Part shown: positions 1 through 14,100 of the stretch, one piece after another
How the letters are laid out: each line of letters begins with the position of its first letter
How positions within the stretch are numbered: position 1 is the stretch's first letter
Assembly: GCA_029783825.1 (NCBI GenBank)
Contig: JAREIK010012363.1
Coordinates: 20,218-84,217, forward strand
Length of the DNA: 64,000 bases
Reading direction: 5' to 3'
From: Sapria himalayana
Taxonomy: Eukaryota > Streptophyta > Magnoliopsida > Malpighiales > Rafflesiaceae
Position numbers and translations under genes: made by a program
The notes under the pieces: model-generated
What the model was told of the DNA's origin: nothing
Seen by the model: only the letters and a program-made list of their open reading frames with translations
Databases searched by the model: none

Positions 1-2978
1 AATGGTTTAAGTATTTACGTGTTTTTGGGGTTTAGGAGTATAGTTATTCAAGTGTTTAGACCTTTAGTGATTTATAATTATTATCTATATAATTAAAAAA
101 CAAAAAATTTAATTTTTTGAATTTTTTAATTTTTGAAGGTTTTAACCTTTGAAAAATATATTAATTTTTAATTTTTTTAAATGTGAATATAACTTTAGTT
201 ATGATATATTAATAATTATATATAATGTAACTAATATAAATAATTTATTAATATATATTATAATAATGATCAATAAAAAATTAATAAACTAATATTAATA
301 GAATGAGATAAATTAAATTATAATTGTTAGAATCTAAGATGAATCAAATCAAATAAAATATATTACTAAATAAAAATTTTGTATTTTAAAAATTTTGTTT
401 CATTTTATAAGCATATATTTTTTTTTGATGAAAAATAATTTATTATATTATATCTGTCTCACTAATAATTTATTTTGTAATTAATATTTCTATAAAAATA
501 AACTAATAAATAAATAAAATGAATATTTAAAATTATAATGAATACTAATAAAATGAGATTTATTATTTATTATTTAGAGTATACCTATTTAAGGGTTAAG
601 TTTTTTGTGGTTTTGGGGTTAAGGAGTTTATTGATTTATATGTTTGCATATTTAGGTGTTTATAGGTTTTATTTAAACAATGAAATAACAAAAAATTTAT
701 TTTTATGAATTTTTCGTGATTTTCAAAGGTTAAAACCTTTGAAAAAATAATAATTTTTAATCTTTCTTAAAATATGAATACAATACTTAGTTATAATAAT
801 CTTAATAATTATATTGATGTAAATTCAATTTAAAAAATTTTATTAATATATATTATTTTGATGATAAAAAAATAAATTAATAAGCTATTATTAATAAGAT
901 AGATATTAATTAAAATATATTTGTAGAACCCAAAATAATTCAAAATCAAAGTATATTATATTACTAAATAAAATTTTAAATTTTTGAAATTTTATTTATT
1001 TTTATAAGCTTATATTTTTTTTAATAAAAAATAATTTATTTAAATTATATATGTCTCCCTCATTATTTATTTGTAATTAATATTTCTATAAAAATAAACT
1101 AAAAAATATTTAAAATAAATATTTAAAATTTTATTGAAAACAAATAAAAATGAGATTTATTATTTATTATTTAGGTTATATAGGTATAATGGTTTAAGTA
1201 TTTAGGGGGTTTTGGGTTTTAGGAGTCAAGAGATTTAAATGTTTAGCATTAGTGGTTTATAAGTTTTATTTAAATAATAAAAAAATAAAATAATTATTTT
1301 TGTGATTTTTTATCATTTTTGAAGGTTATAACCTTTGAAAATATAATAATTTTTAAATATTATTGCAAATGTAAATATAATATTTAGTAATAATATTCTT
1401 ATAATTATAGGACATTTAAATTCAATATAAGTAATTTATTGTTAGATATTATAAAATTGATCAATAATAAATTAACAAACTATTCTTAATAAAATTGATA
1501 GCAATTAAAATATAATTGAAAAACCCTATATATAATGATTCAAAATCAAAGTAAAATATATTACTAAATAATAATTTTTGTTTTTAAAATTTTACTTCTT
1601 TTATATTCTTATTTTTTTTTGATTAACAATAAATTATTAAAATTATAATCATTTCGCTCATTATATATTTGTAATTAATATTTCTATAAAAAATAAACTA
1701 ATAAATAATTAAATGAATATTTAAAATTATAATAAATACAAATTAAAATGAGATTTATGATTTATTATATATGGTATGCCGGTTTAATGGTTTGATTATA
1801 TAGGAGTTTTGTCATTTATGAGTTTATCAATTTATGTTTTTAGGCATTTAGTGGTTTATAGGTTTTATTTATATAATAAAAATTTAAAATTCTTTTTTTA
1901 TAATTTTTCTTTTTTTCAAAGTTTATAACCTTTGAAAATAAAATAATTTTTAAAATTTTTTGAAATGTGAATACAATGTATAATTATATTAATCTTACTA
2001 ATTATATATCATATAAATTCAATATAAATAATTTTAATGATAGATATTATAATAATGATCAAAAATTAAATTAATAAACTATTATTAATAATATAAATTT
2101 TAATTAAAATATATTTACATACCACAAAATGATTCAAAATCAAATCAAAATATATTACTAAATAATAATATTTAATTTTTAAAATTTTTCCTTTTTTTTA
2201 TAAGCTTATATTTTTTTTATTAAAATAAATTATTTAAATAATATCAGTCTCCCTCGAAATTTATTTTGTAATTAATTTTCCTAAAAAATTAAACTATAAA
2301 TATTTAAAATGAATTTTTAAAATTATAATATATAGAAATAAAAATGAGATTTGTTATTTATTAAGTAGTATATCGCAGTTAAAAGGTTTATATATTTAGG
2401 GGTTTCGGGATTTATGAGCTTAATAATTTAAGTAAGTAAGCATTTAATGATCTATAGGTTTTATTTAAAAAATGAAATAACAAAAATTTTATTTTTATTA
2501 TTTTTTCTCATTTTTTAAGGTTATAACCTTTGAAAATATAATAATTTTTAAATTTTTTTCAAAAGTGAATGCAATATTTAGTTATAATAATCATTATATT
2601 TATATATAATATAATTTCAATATAATCAATTTTATTGATAAATATTCTAATAATGATAAAAAAAATAAATAATCTATTATTAATAAGATAGATATCAATT
2701 AAAATATAATTACAAAACCTAAAATAATTCAAAAGAAAAGTAAAATATATTACAATATAAAATTTTTTTGTTTTGCATTTTTTTTATTCAAAATGTTTAT
2801 CTATATTTTTTGATTAATAATAATTTATATAAATTATATTCGTCTAACTCATAATTTATTTTGTACTTAATATTTATATATAAATAAACAAATAAATAAT
2901 TAAATTGAATATTTAAAATTATAATGAAAAAAATGAGATTTATTATTTATTATTTAGGGATACCAGTTTAATTTAAAT
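1..2978 (+). repeat. AT-rich satellite array, subtypes Z-A-B-C-D
   Basis: Five consecutive monomers of a tandem family, with palindromes at about 131, 719, 1317, 1913 and 2511, so spacings are 588-598 bp. Each monomer has an 8-bp-phased block rich in GTTTAG-like units, an A/T spacer, a palindrome around GGTTATAACC, and then an A/T body. The 8-mer blocks differ enough to name subtypes: Z at the window start, A near 590, B near 1190, C near 1785 and D near 2380. The same order reappears near 29.9-33 kb and, reversed, near 52.7-50.3 kb. No open frame here has any protein-like composition. The family is not one I recognise. Array membership is certain; the subtype labels are my own. Confidence 0.95.
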
Positions 2979-3246
2979 TAGATCTGTCTCACTGATAATT
3001 TATTTTGTAATTAATATATCTATAAAAATAAACTGATAAATAAATAATATAAAAATTTAAAATAATACTGAATAAAAATTAAAATGTGATTTATGAATTA
3101 TTATTAATGTTTACGAGTTTAATAGTTTAAGTATTTAGATGTTTTGTCATTTAAAAAGTTTAGCAATTTATGTTTTTAGGAACTTAGTGGTTTATAGGTT
3201 TTATTTAAACAATAAAATTACAAAAAAAATTTGTAATTTTTTTTCA

Positions 3247-3272
3247 TTTTCAGAGGTTTTAACCTCTGAAAA
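3247..3272. repeat. Palindrome with matched changes in both arms (CAGAGG/CCTCTG)
   Basis: Most monomers read CAAAGG in the left arm and CCTTTG in the right arm. Here both arms are altered together to CAGAGG and CCTCTG, so pairing of 12-bp arms is kept around a two-base TT centre. The same variant lies at 5003, 6755 and 8045. Confidence 0.95.
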
Positions 3273-4284
3273 TATAGTAATATTTAAAATTTTTTGAAAT
3301 GTGATTACAATAATTTGTTATTTTAATATTAAGAATTATATCTCATATAAATTGAATATAAACAATTTTATTGATAGATAATATAATAATGATCAAAAAT
3401 TAAATTAATAAACTATTTATAATAAGATTGATATTAATTAAAAAATATTTATAATACCCAAATTGATTCACGATTAAACTATAATATATTACTATTTAAT
3501 AATGTTTAATTTTACTTCTTTTATAAGCATATATATTTTTTTTGATTAAAAATAAATTATTTAAATTATATTTGTCACACTCATAATTTATTTTGTAATA
3601 AATATTTTATAAAAATAAACTGATAAATAATTAAAATTAATATTTAACATTATAATAAATAAAATAAAAATTAGATATATTAATTATTAAGTAGTATATA
3701 GCGGTTTAATGGTTTATATAGTTTGGAGTTTACTGATTTACCTATATATGCATTTAGTGGTTTATAAGGTTTATTTAAAAAATAAAATAAAAAAAATTAT
3801 TTTTGTTATTTTTTGATATTTTCAAAGGTTTAACCTTTGAAAATACAATAAATTTTAATTTTTTTTTCTTAAGTGAATACAATCTTTAATTATAATAATC
3901 ATTATATTTATATATCATATATATTAAATATAAACTATTTTATTGATAAATATTCTAATAATGATCAAAAAAAAATTAATGATCTATTATTAATAAGATA
4001 GATATCAATTAAAATATAATTATAAAACCTAAAATGATTCAGAAGCAAATCAAATATATTACTATATAATAATTTTTAGTTTTGAAAATTTTTTTTATTT
4101 AAAAAAGTTTATCTATAATTCTTTGATAAAAAATAATTTATATAAATTATTTTTGTCTAGCTAAATTTATTTTATAATTAATATTTATATATAAATAAAC
4201 AAATAAATAATTAAAATGAATATTTAAAATTATAATGAATACAAATAAAATAGAGATTTATTATTTATTATTTAGGATATACTA

Positions 4285-4356
4285 GTTTAATGGTTTAAGT
4301 ATTTAGGTGTTTTGGGGTTTAGTAATTTTAGTGTTTAGGCCTTTAGTGATTTATAG
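4285..4356 (+). repeat. 8-bp-phased block (nine units), exemplar
   Basis: Reading from 4285 in steps of eight gives nine successive units without a phase break. They begin GTTTAATG, GTTTAAGT and end CTTTAGTG, ATTTATAG. Nearly all units have TTTA at unit positions 2-5, or TTTT in one or two. This is the 5' part of a Z monomer. The units resemble the plant telomere heptamer TTTAGGG, but the step is eight, not seven. Confidence 0.92.
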
Positions 4357-5002
4357 TTTGTATGTAAAGAGTTAAAAAATAAAAAATTTAATTTTTTGAT
4401 TTTTTTTTAATTTTTGAAGGTTATAACCTTTGAAAATATAATAATTTTTAATTCTTTTAAATGTGAATATAATATTTAGTTATAATAATCTTAATAAGTA
4501 AATATAATGTAAATTCAATATAAATAATTTTATTAATATATTATAATAATGATCAATAAAAAATTAATAAACTATTATTAATAAGAATGATATAAATTAA
4601 AATATAATTACAAAATATAAAAACATTCAAAATCAGAATAAAATATATTACTAAATAATAAATTTTTGTTTTTAAAATTTTGCCACTTTTATAAGGATAT
4701 ATATTTTATTTGATAAAAAATAAATTATTTAAATTAGATCTGTCTAACTAATAATTTATTTTGTAATTAATATTTCTATAAAAATAAACTGATAAATAAT
4801 TTAAATAAAAATTTAAAATTATATTTAATAAAAATTAAAATTGAGATTTATGATTTTTATTAATGTACACCTGTTAATGGTTTAAGTATTTAGATGTTTC
4901 GTCGTTTAGGAGTTTAGAAATTTATGTTTTTAGGCACTTAGTGGTTTATAGGTTTTATTTAAAAAATAAAAAAACAAAAAAAAAATTTGTAATTTTTTTT
5001 CA

Positions 5003-5028
5003 TTTTCAGAGGTTATAACCTCTGAAAA
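5003..5028. repeat. Perfect 26-bp palindrome, CAGAGG variant
   Basis: Exact self-complementary 26 bp centred on GGTTATAACC, with CAGAGG and CCTCTG arms flanked by TTTT and AAAA. It belongs to the E monomer of the second 1.75 kb unit. Confidence 0.96.
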
Positions 5029-6754
5029 TATAATAATATTTAAAATTTTTTGAAATGTGAATACAATAAATTTTTATTTTAATATTAAGAATTATATCTC
5101 ATATAAATTGAATATAAACAATTTTATTGATAGATTATATAATAATGATCAAAAATTAAATTAATAAACTATTTATAATAAGATTGATATTAATTAAAAA
5201 ATATTTACAATACCCAAATCGATTCATGATTAAACTATAATATATTACTATTTAATAATGTTTAATTTTACTTCTTTTATAAGCATCTATATTTTTTTTA
5301 TTAAAAATAAATTATTTAAATTATATTTGTCACACATAATTTATTTTGTAATAAATATTTTATAAAAATAACTGATAAATAATTAAAATTAATATTTAAC
5401 ATTATAATAAATAAAATAAAAATTAGATATATTAATTATTAAGTAGTATATAGTGGTTTAATGGTTTATATATTTTGGAGTTTACTGATTTACCTATATA
5501 TGCATTTAGTGGTTTATAAGGTTTATTTAAAAAATAAAATAAAAAAATTATTTTTGTTATTTTTTGATATTTTCAAAGGTTTAACCTTTGAAAATACAAT
5601 AAATTTTAATTTTTTTTTCTTAAGTGAATACAATCTTTAATTATAATAATCATTATATTTATATCATCTATATTAAATATAAACTATTTTATTGATAAAT
5701 ATTCTAATAATGATCAAAAAAAAATTAATGATCTATTATTAATAAGATAGATATCAATTAAAATATAATTATAAAACCTAAAATGATTCAGAAGCAAATC
5801 AAAATATATTACTATATAATAATTTTTAGTTTTGAAAATTTTTTTTATTTAAAAAAGTTTATCTATAATTCTTTGATAAAAAATAATTTATATAAATTAT
5901 TTTTGTCTAGCTAAATTTATTTATAATTAATATTTATATATAAATAAACAAATAAATAATTAAATGAATATTTAAAATTATAATGAATACAAATAAAATA
6001 GAGATTTATTATTTATTATTTAGGATATACTAGTTTAATGGTTTAAGTATTTAGGTGTTTGGGGTTTAGTAATTTTAGTGTTTAGGCCTTTAGTGATTTA
6101 TAGTTTGTATGTAAAGAGTTAAAAAATAAAAAATTTAATTTTTGATTTTTTTTTAATTTTTGAAGGTTATAACCTTTGAAAATATAATAATTTTTAATTC
6201 TTTTAAAATGTGAATATAATATTTAGTTATAATAATCTTAATAAGTAAATATAATGTAAATTCAATATAAATAATTTTATTAATATATATTATAATAATG
6301 ATCAATAAAAAATTAATAAACTATTATTAATAAGAATGATATAATTAAAATATAATTACAAAATATAAAAACATTCAAAATCAGAATAAAATATATTACT
6401 AAATAATAAATTTTTGTTTTTAAAATTTTGCCACTTTTTATAAGGATATATATTTTATTTGATAAAAAATAAATTATTTAAATTAGATCTGTCTAACTAA
6501 TAATTTATTTTGTAATTAATATTTCTATAAAAATAAACTGATAAATAATTTAAATAAAAATTTAAAATTATATTTAATAAAAATTAAAATTGAGATTTAT
6601 GATTTTTTATTAATGTACACCTGTTTAATGGTTTAAGTATTTAGATGTTTCGTCGTTTAGGAGTTTAGAAATTTATGTTTTTAGGCACTTAGTGGTTTAT
6701 AGGTTTTATTTAAAAAATAAAAAAACAAAAAAAAAATTTGTAATTTTTTTTTCA

Positions 6755-6780
6755 TTTTCAGAGGTTATAACCTCTGAAAA
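6755..6780. repeat. Perfect 26-bp palindrome, CAGAGG variant
   Basis: Identical to the palindrome at 5003 and located in the third, truncated 1.75 kb unit. The 1752-bp distance from that copy tracks the local higher-order repeat. Confidence 0.96.
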
Positions 6781-8044
6781 TATAATAATATTTAAAATTT
6801 TTTGAAATGTGAATACAATAAATTTTTATTTTAATATTAAGAATTATATCTCATATAAATTGAATATAAACAATTTTATTGATAGATTATATAATAATGA
6901 TCAAAAATTAAATTAATAAACTATTTATAATAAGATTGATATTAATTAAAAAATATTTACAATACCCAAATCGATTCATGATTAAACTATAATATATTAC
7001 TATTTAATAATGTTTAATTTTACTTCTTTTATAAGCATCTATATTTTTTTTGATTAAAAATAAATTATTTAAATTATATTTGTCACACATAATTTATTTT
7101 GTAATAAATATTTTATAAAAATAAACTGATAAATAATTAAAATTAATATTTAACATTATAATAAATAAAATAAAAATTAGATATATTAATTATTAAGTAG
7201 TATATAGTGGTTTAATGGTTTATATATTTTGGAGTTTACTGATTTACCTATATATGCATTTAGTGGTTTATAAGGTTTATTTAAAAAATAAAATAAAAAA
7301 ATTATTTTTGTTATTTTTTGATATTTTCAAAGGTTTTAACCTTTGAAAATACAATAAATTTTAATTTTTTTTTCTTAAGTGAATACAATCTTTAATTATA
7401 ATAATCATTATATTTATATATCATCTATATTAAATATAAACTATTTTATTGATAAATATTCTAATAATGATCAAAAAAAAATTAATGATCTATTATTAAT
7501 AAGATAGATATCAATTAAAATATAATTATAAAACCTAAAATGATTCAGAAGCAAATCAAAATATATTACTATATAATAATTTTTAGTTTTGAAAATTTTT
7601 TTTATTTAAAAAAGTTTATCTATAATTCTTTGATAAAAAATAATTTATATAAATTATTTTTGTCTAGCTCAATTTATTTTATAATTAATATTTATATATA
7701 AATAAACAAATAAATAATAAAAATGAATATTTAAAATTATAATGAAAAAAAATTAGATTTATTATTTATTATTTAGGGATACTATATTAATTTAAATTAG
7801 ATCTGTCTCACTAATAAATTATTGTGTAATTTATATTTCTATAAAAATAAACTGATAAATAATTACAATAAAAATTTAAAATTATACTGAATAAAAATTA
7901 AAATGGGATTTATGATTTATTATTTATGTATACCAATTTAATGGTTTTGACATTTAGGAGTTTAATGATTTATGTTTTTAGGCATTTAGTATTTTATAGG
8001 TTTTATGTAAACAATAAAATAAAAAAAATTGTAATATTTTCTCA

Positions 8045-8070
8045 TTTTCAGAGGTTATAACCTCTGAAAA
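8045..8070. repeat. Perfect 26-bp palindrome, CAGAGG variant outside the 1.75 kb units
   Basis: Same matched-arm variant as at 3247, 5003 and 6755, but in a separate E monomer downstream. The variant therefore belongs to the E lineage and is not just an effect of the local 1.75 kb duplication. Confidence 0.95.
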
Positions 8071-11000
8071 TATAATAAAATCTAAGATTTTCTAATATGT
8101 GAATACAATATGTAGTTATAATAATATTAATATTTTTATATCATATCATATAAATTCAATATAAACAATTTTATTGATAGATATTATAATAATGATCAAA
8201 AATTAAATTAATAAAAATTAATAAAAAGATAGATATTAATTAAAAAATATTTAAAAAACCCAAATTGATTCAAAATTAAAGTAAAATATATTACTGAATA
8301 ATAATTTCTAATTTTTAAATTTTACTTCTTTTATAAGTGTATATATCTTTTTTGATTAAAAATAAATTATTTAAAGTATATTTATCGCACTCATAATTTT
8401 TTTTATAATAAATATTTCAATAAAAATAAACTAATGAATAATTAAAATGAATATTTAAAATTATAATAAATAGAAATAAAAATTAGTTTTATTAATTAAT
8501 ATGTATTATATATCGGTTTAATGGTTTATGTATTTAGGTATTACGGAATTTAGGTGTTTACTAATTTAAGTGTGTATGCATTTAGTGGTTTATAAGTTTT
8601 ATTTAAAAAATAAAATAACAGAATTTTATTTTTATTATTTTTTGATATTTTCAAAGGATATAACCTTTGAAAATATAATAATTTTTAATTTTTTTCAAAA
8701 GTAAATTTAATATTTAGTTATAATAATCATTATATTTATATTTCATATAAATTCAATATAAATAATTTTATTGATAAATATTCTAATAATTATCAAAAAA
8801 TAAAATAATAATCTATTATTAATAAGATAGATATCAATTAAAATATAATTACAACCCCAAAAATGATTAAGAAGCAAAGCAAAATATATTACTATATAAT
8901 AATTTTTGTTTTGAAATTTTTTTTTCTTTTTAAAAGTTTTTCAATATTTTTTTGATGAAAAATAATTTATATAAATTATATTTGTCTAACTCATAATTTA
9001 ATTTATAATAAATATTTATATAAAAATAAATAAATAAATATTAAAATGAATATTTAAAATTATAATGAAAAAAAATGATATTTATTCTTTATTATTTAGG
9101 GTACACCGGTTTAATTTAAATCATATCTGTCTTACTAATAATTTATTTTGTAATTATTATTTTTTTAAAAAATAATCTGTTAAATAATTAAAAAAAAATT
9201 ATAAATTATACTGAATAAAAATTAAAATGAGATTTATGAATTACTATTAATGTATACCAGTTTAATGGTTTAAGTATTTAGAGGTTTTGTCGTTTAGAAG
9301 TTTAGCGATTTATGTTATTAGGCACTTAGTTGTTTATAGGGTTTATTTAAATAATGAAATAACTAAAAAAATATTTTTGATTTTTTGTCACATTTTCAAA
9401 GGTATAACATTTAAAATTATAATAATTTTTAATTTTTTTCAAATGTAAATATAATATTAAGTTATAATAATATTAATAATTATAAGTCATTTAAATTCAA
9501 TATAAATAATTACATTGCTAAATATTATAATAATGATCAAAAAAATATTAATTAACAATTATTAATAAGATAAATATTATTTAAAATATATTTGCAAAAT
9601 CTAAATTTATTCAAAATCAAATTAAAATATATTACTAAATAATAATTTTTTTAATGTTTTGCTTTTTTATAAGTTTATATTTTTGTTTTTAAAAGTAAAT
9701 TATTTAAATTATATTTGTCTTACTCATAATTTATTTTGTAATTTATAATTCTATAATAATTAACTAATAAATAATTAAAATGAGTATTTAAATTTATAAT
9801 GAATACAAATAAAATTGAGATTTATTATTTATTATTCAGGAAATACCGGTTTAATGTTTTAAGTATTTAGGTGTTTTGTGGCTTAGGAGTTTAGTGATTT
9901 AATTGTTTAACCTTTAATGATTTATAGTTTTTATTAAAAGAATGAAAAAACAAAAAATTTAATATTTTGATTTTCTTTAATTTTTGATGGTTATAACATT
10001 TGAAAATATTATAATTTTTAATTATTTTTAAATGTGAATATAATATATAGTTATAATAATCTTAATAATTTTATATAATGTAAATTAAATATAAATAATT
10101 TTATTAATAAATATTATAATAATGATCAATAAATTAATTAATAAACTAGTATTAATAAGAATGATATAAATAAAAATATAATTGTAAAATCTAAAATGAT
10201 TCAAAATCAAAATAAGATATATTAATAAAAAATAATTTTTTATTTTTAAAATTTTTCCTCTTTTTATAAGCATATATATTTTTTTTGATTAAAAATAAAT
10301 TATTTAAATTATATTTGTCTCACTAATAATTTATTTTGTAATTAATATTTCTATAATAATAAACTGTTAAATAATTAAAATGAATATTTAAAATTATAAT
10401 AAATACTTATAAAAATGAGAATTATGATTTATTATATAGACTATACTAATTTAATGTTTTAAGTATTTATGAGCTTCGGGGATTAGGAGTTTAGTCATTT
10501 TAGTATTTAGTCATTTAGTGGTTTATAGGTTTTATTTAAAAAATAAAATTTAAAAAAAAAGTATTTTTATTATTTTTTCTCATTTTTGAAGGTTATAACC
10601 TTTGAAAACATTATAAATTTTATTTTTTTTGAAAAGTGAATACAATATGAAGTTAATAATTATAATAATTAAATATCTTATAAATTCAATATAAATTATT
10701 TTATTGGTATATCTTATAATAATGTTCATAAAAAAATAATAAACAATTATTAATAAGATTAATATTGTTTTAAATATATTTGCAGAACCTAAAATGATTC
10801 AAAAACAATGTGAAATATTTTACTAAATATTAATTTTAAATTTTTAAATTTTTGTATACATTTATATGCTTATATATTTTTTGATGAAAAATAAATTGAT
10901 TAAATTATATTGTCTCACTAATAATTTCTTTTTTAATTTATATTTCAATAAAAATAAACTAATAAATAATTAAGATGTATGTTTGAAATTATAATGAATA

Positions 11001-11170
11001 CTAATAAAAATGAGATTTATTATTTATTATATATAGTATACAGGTTTAATAGTTAAATTATTTAGGGGTTTTGTCTTTTAGAAGTTTAGCAATTTATGTT
11101 TTTAGGCAATTAGTGGTTTATAGGTTTTATTTATATTATAAAAAAAAAATTTTTTATTGATTTTTTCTGA

Positions 11171-11196
11171 TTTTCAAAGGTTATAACCTTTGAAAA
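11171..11196. repeat. Perfect 26-bp palindrome, standard form
   Basis: Exact self-complementary 26 bp with the common core CAAAGGTTATAACCTTTG, in a C monomer. Confidence 0.97.
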
Positions 11197-14100
11197 GAAA
11201 ATAATTTTTAAAATTATTTTGAAATGTGAATACGATGTATAACTATATTAATCATACTAATAATATATCAAATAAATTAAATATTAACAATTTTAATGAT
11301 CGATATTATAATAATGATCAAAAATTAAATTAACAAACTATAATTAAAAATCTAAATATTAATTAAAATATATTTACATAACACAAAATGATTCAAAATC
11401 AAATCAAAATATATTAATAAATTATAATAATTAATTTATAAATTTTTCTTCTTTTTTTAATCTTATATTTTTTTTGATTAAATATATATTATTTAAATAT
11501 TATTTGACTCATTCGAAATTTATTTCGAATTAATTTTTCTAAAAAATTAAACTATAAATAATTAAAATGAATATTTAAAATTATAATAAATAGAAATATA
11601 AATGAGATTTATTATTTAATAAGTAGAATATAGATATTAAAAGGTTTATGTATTTAGGGGTTTTGGGGTTTATGAGCTTACTGATTTAAGTAAGTAATCA
11701 TTTAATAATCTATAGGTTTTATTTAAAAAAATGAAAATATTTATTTAAGGTTATAACTTTTGAAAATATAATAATTTTTAAAATTTTTTCAAAAGTGAAT
11801 ACAATATTTATTTATAATAATCATAATAATTATATATCATATAAATTCAATATAAACAATTTTATTGATAGATATTCTAATAATTATCATAAAATAAATT
11901 AAAAATCTATTATGAATAAGATTGATATTACTTAAAATATAATATCAAAACCTAAAATGATTCAAAAGCAAAGCAAAATATATTATTAAATAATAATTAT
12001 TTGTTATTAAATTTTTTTTCTTTTTATAAGCTTATCTATTTTTTGATGAAAAATAATTTTTATAAATTATATTTTTAACTCATAATTTATTTTATAATTA
12101 ATACAGATATACAAATAAAAAACTAAAAATCAAAATGTTTTTTTAAATTATAATGAAAACAAATAAAAATGATATTTATTAATTATTATTTAGTGTATAC
12201 CGGTTTAAAGAATTATCGATATCGCGGTATTGGGATTTTGTAGTTTAGTGATTTAAGTGTTTAGGCATTTAATGGTGTATAAGTTTTATTTAAACAATGA
12301 AATAACAAAAATATATATATTTTTTATCTTTTCACATGTTCAAAGGTTATAATCTTTAAAAATATAAAAATTTTAAAACTTTTTTTAAAAGTGAATACAA
12401 TATTTAGTTATAATAATTATTAAATTTATATATCATATAAATTCAATATAAACATTTTTATTGATAAATATTCTAATAATGATCAAAAAATAAATTAATA
12501 ATCTATTATTAATAAGATATATATCATTTAAAATATAATTACAAATATTAAAATGATTTAGAAGCTAAGAAAAATATATTACTATATAATAATTTTTTGT
12601 TTTGAAATTTGTTTTTAAAAATTTATCTATATTTTTTTTGATGAAAAATAATTTATATAAATTATATTTGTTTAACTCATAATTTATTTTGTAATTAATA
12701 TTTATATAAAAATATAAAAATAAATAGTTAAAATGAATATTTAAAATTATAAAAAAAAATGAGTTTTATTATTTATTATTTAGGGTATACCGGTTTAATT
12801 TAAATTAGATCTATCTATCTAATAATTTATTTTGTAATTAATATTTCTATAAAAATAAACTGTAAATAATTAAAATAAAAATTTAAAATTAAACTGAATA
12901 AAAATTAAAATGAATTCTATAATTTATTATTAATGTATACCAATTTAATTGTTTAAGTATTTAGAGGTTTTTTCAATTAGGAGTTTAGCGATTAGTGTTT
13001 TTAGGAAATTAGTGGTGTATAGGTTTTATTTAAACAATAAAATAACAAATAAATTATTTTTGATATTTTTTCGAATTTTCAAAAATTATAACCTTTGAAA
13101 ATATAATAATTTAAATTTTTTAAAAAATGTGAATACAATATTTAGTAATAATAATTATTATAACAATATATAATATAAACTAAATATAAATTATTTTCTT
13201 GATTGATATTATATCAATTATCAAAAAATAAATAAATAAACTATTATTAATATGATAGATATAAATTAAAATTTAATTACAAAAACTTAAATGATTAAAA
13301 ATCAGAGTAAATTTAATACTAAATAATAATTTTTGTTTTTTGGTTTTTGCCTCATTTTATAAGATTATATATTTTTTTGATGAAAAATAAATTATTTAAA
13401 TTATATTTGTATCACTCATAATTTATTTTCTAATTAATATTTCAATAAATTATTTAAATTATATTTAAGGTTTATGAGTTTAAAGGTTTAAGTATTTAGG
13501 GGCTTCGGGGTTTAAAAGTTTAAATATATATGTGTTTAGGTATTTAATGGGTTATAAGTTTTATTTAAACAATGATATAACAAAAAATTTATTTTTTGTT
13601 ATTTTCTTTCATTTTTTAAGATTATAACCTTTGAAAATATAACAATTATTAAATTTTTTTAAATGTGAATACTATATTTATTTATGATAATATTAATAAT
13701 TATATATCATATAAATTCAATATAAACAATTATATTAATAGATATTATATTAATGATCAAAAAATAAATTAATAAACTATTATAAATAAGATTGATATTA
13801 TTTAAAATATATTTGTAAAACCTAAATTTATTCAAAATCAAAGTAAAATAAATTACTAAATAATAATGTTTTTGATGTTTTGCTTCTTTTTATAAGTTTA
13901 TATTTTTTGTTCTTAAAAGTATATTATTTAAATTATATTTGTCATTCTGATAATATATTTTGTAATTTATAATTCTATAAAAATAAACTTAAAAATAATT
14001 AAAATGAATATTTAAAATTATAATGAATACAGATAAAAGTGAGATTTATTATTTATTATTCTGGATATATAGTTTTAATGGTTTAGGTATTTATGTGTTT

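Larger units (their letters stand above)
2979..7797 (+). repeat. Local higher-order repeat, 1.75 kb unit, about 2.75 copies
   Basis: The landmark TAGATCTGTCT occurs at 2979, 4735, 6484 and 7798. The first two units are 1756 and 1749 bp and are nearly identical to each other, far closer than neighbouring 590-bp monomers are. Each full unit contains three monomers in the order E, H, Z, with palindromes at 3247/3819/4411 and 5003/5570/6157. The last unit (6755/7324) is about 440 bp short because its Z monomer is missing. The very low divergence implies a recent tandem duplication by unequal exchange on top of the older 590-bp periodicity. Single-base length differences in homopolymers are the main differences between copies. 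Confidence 0.93.
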
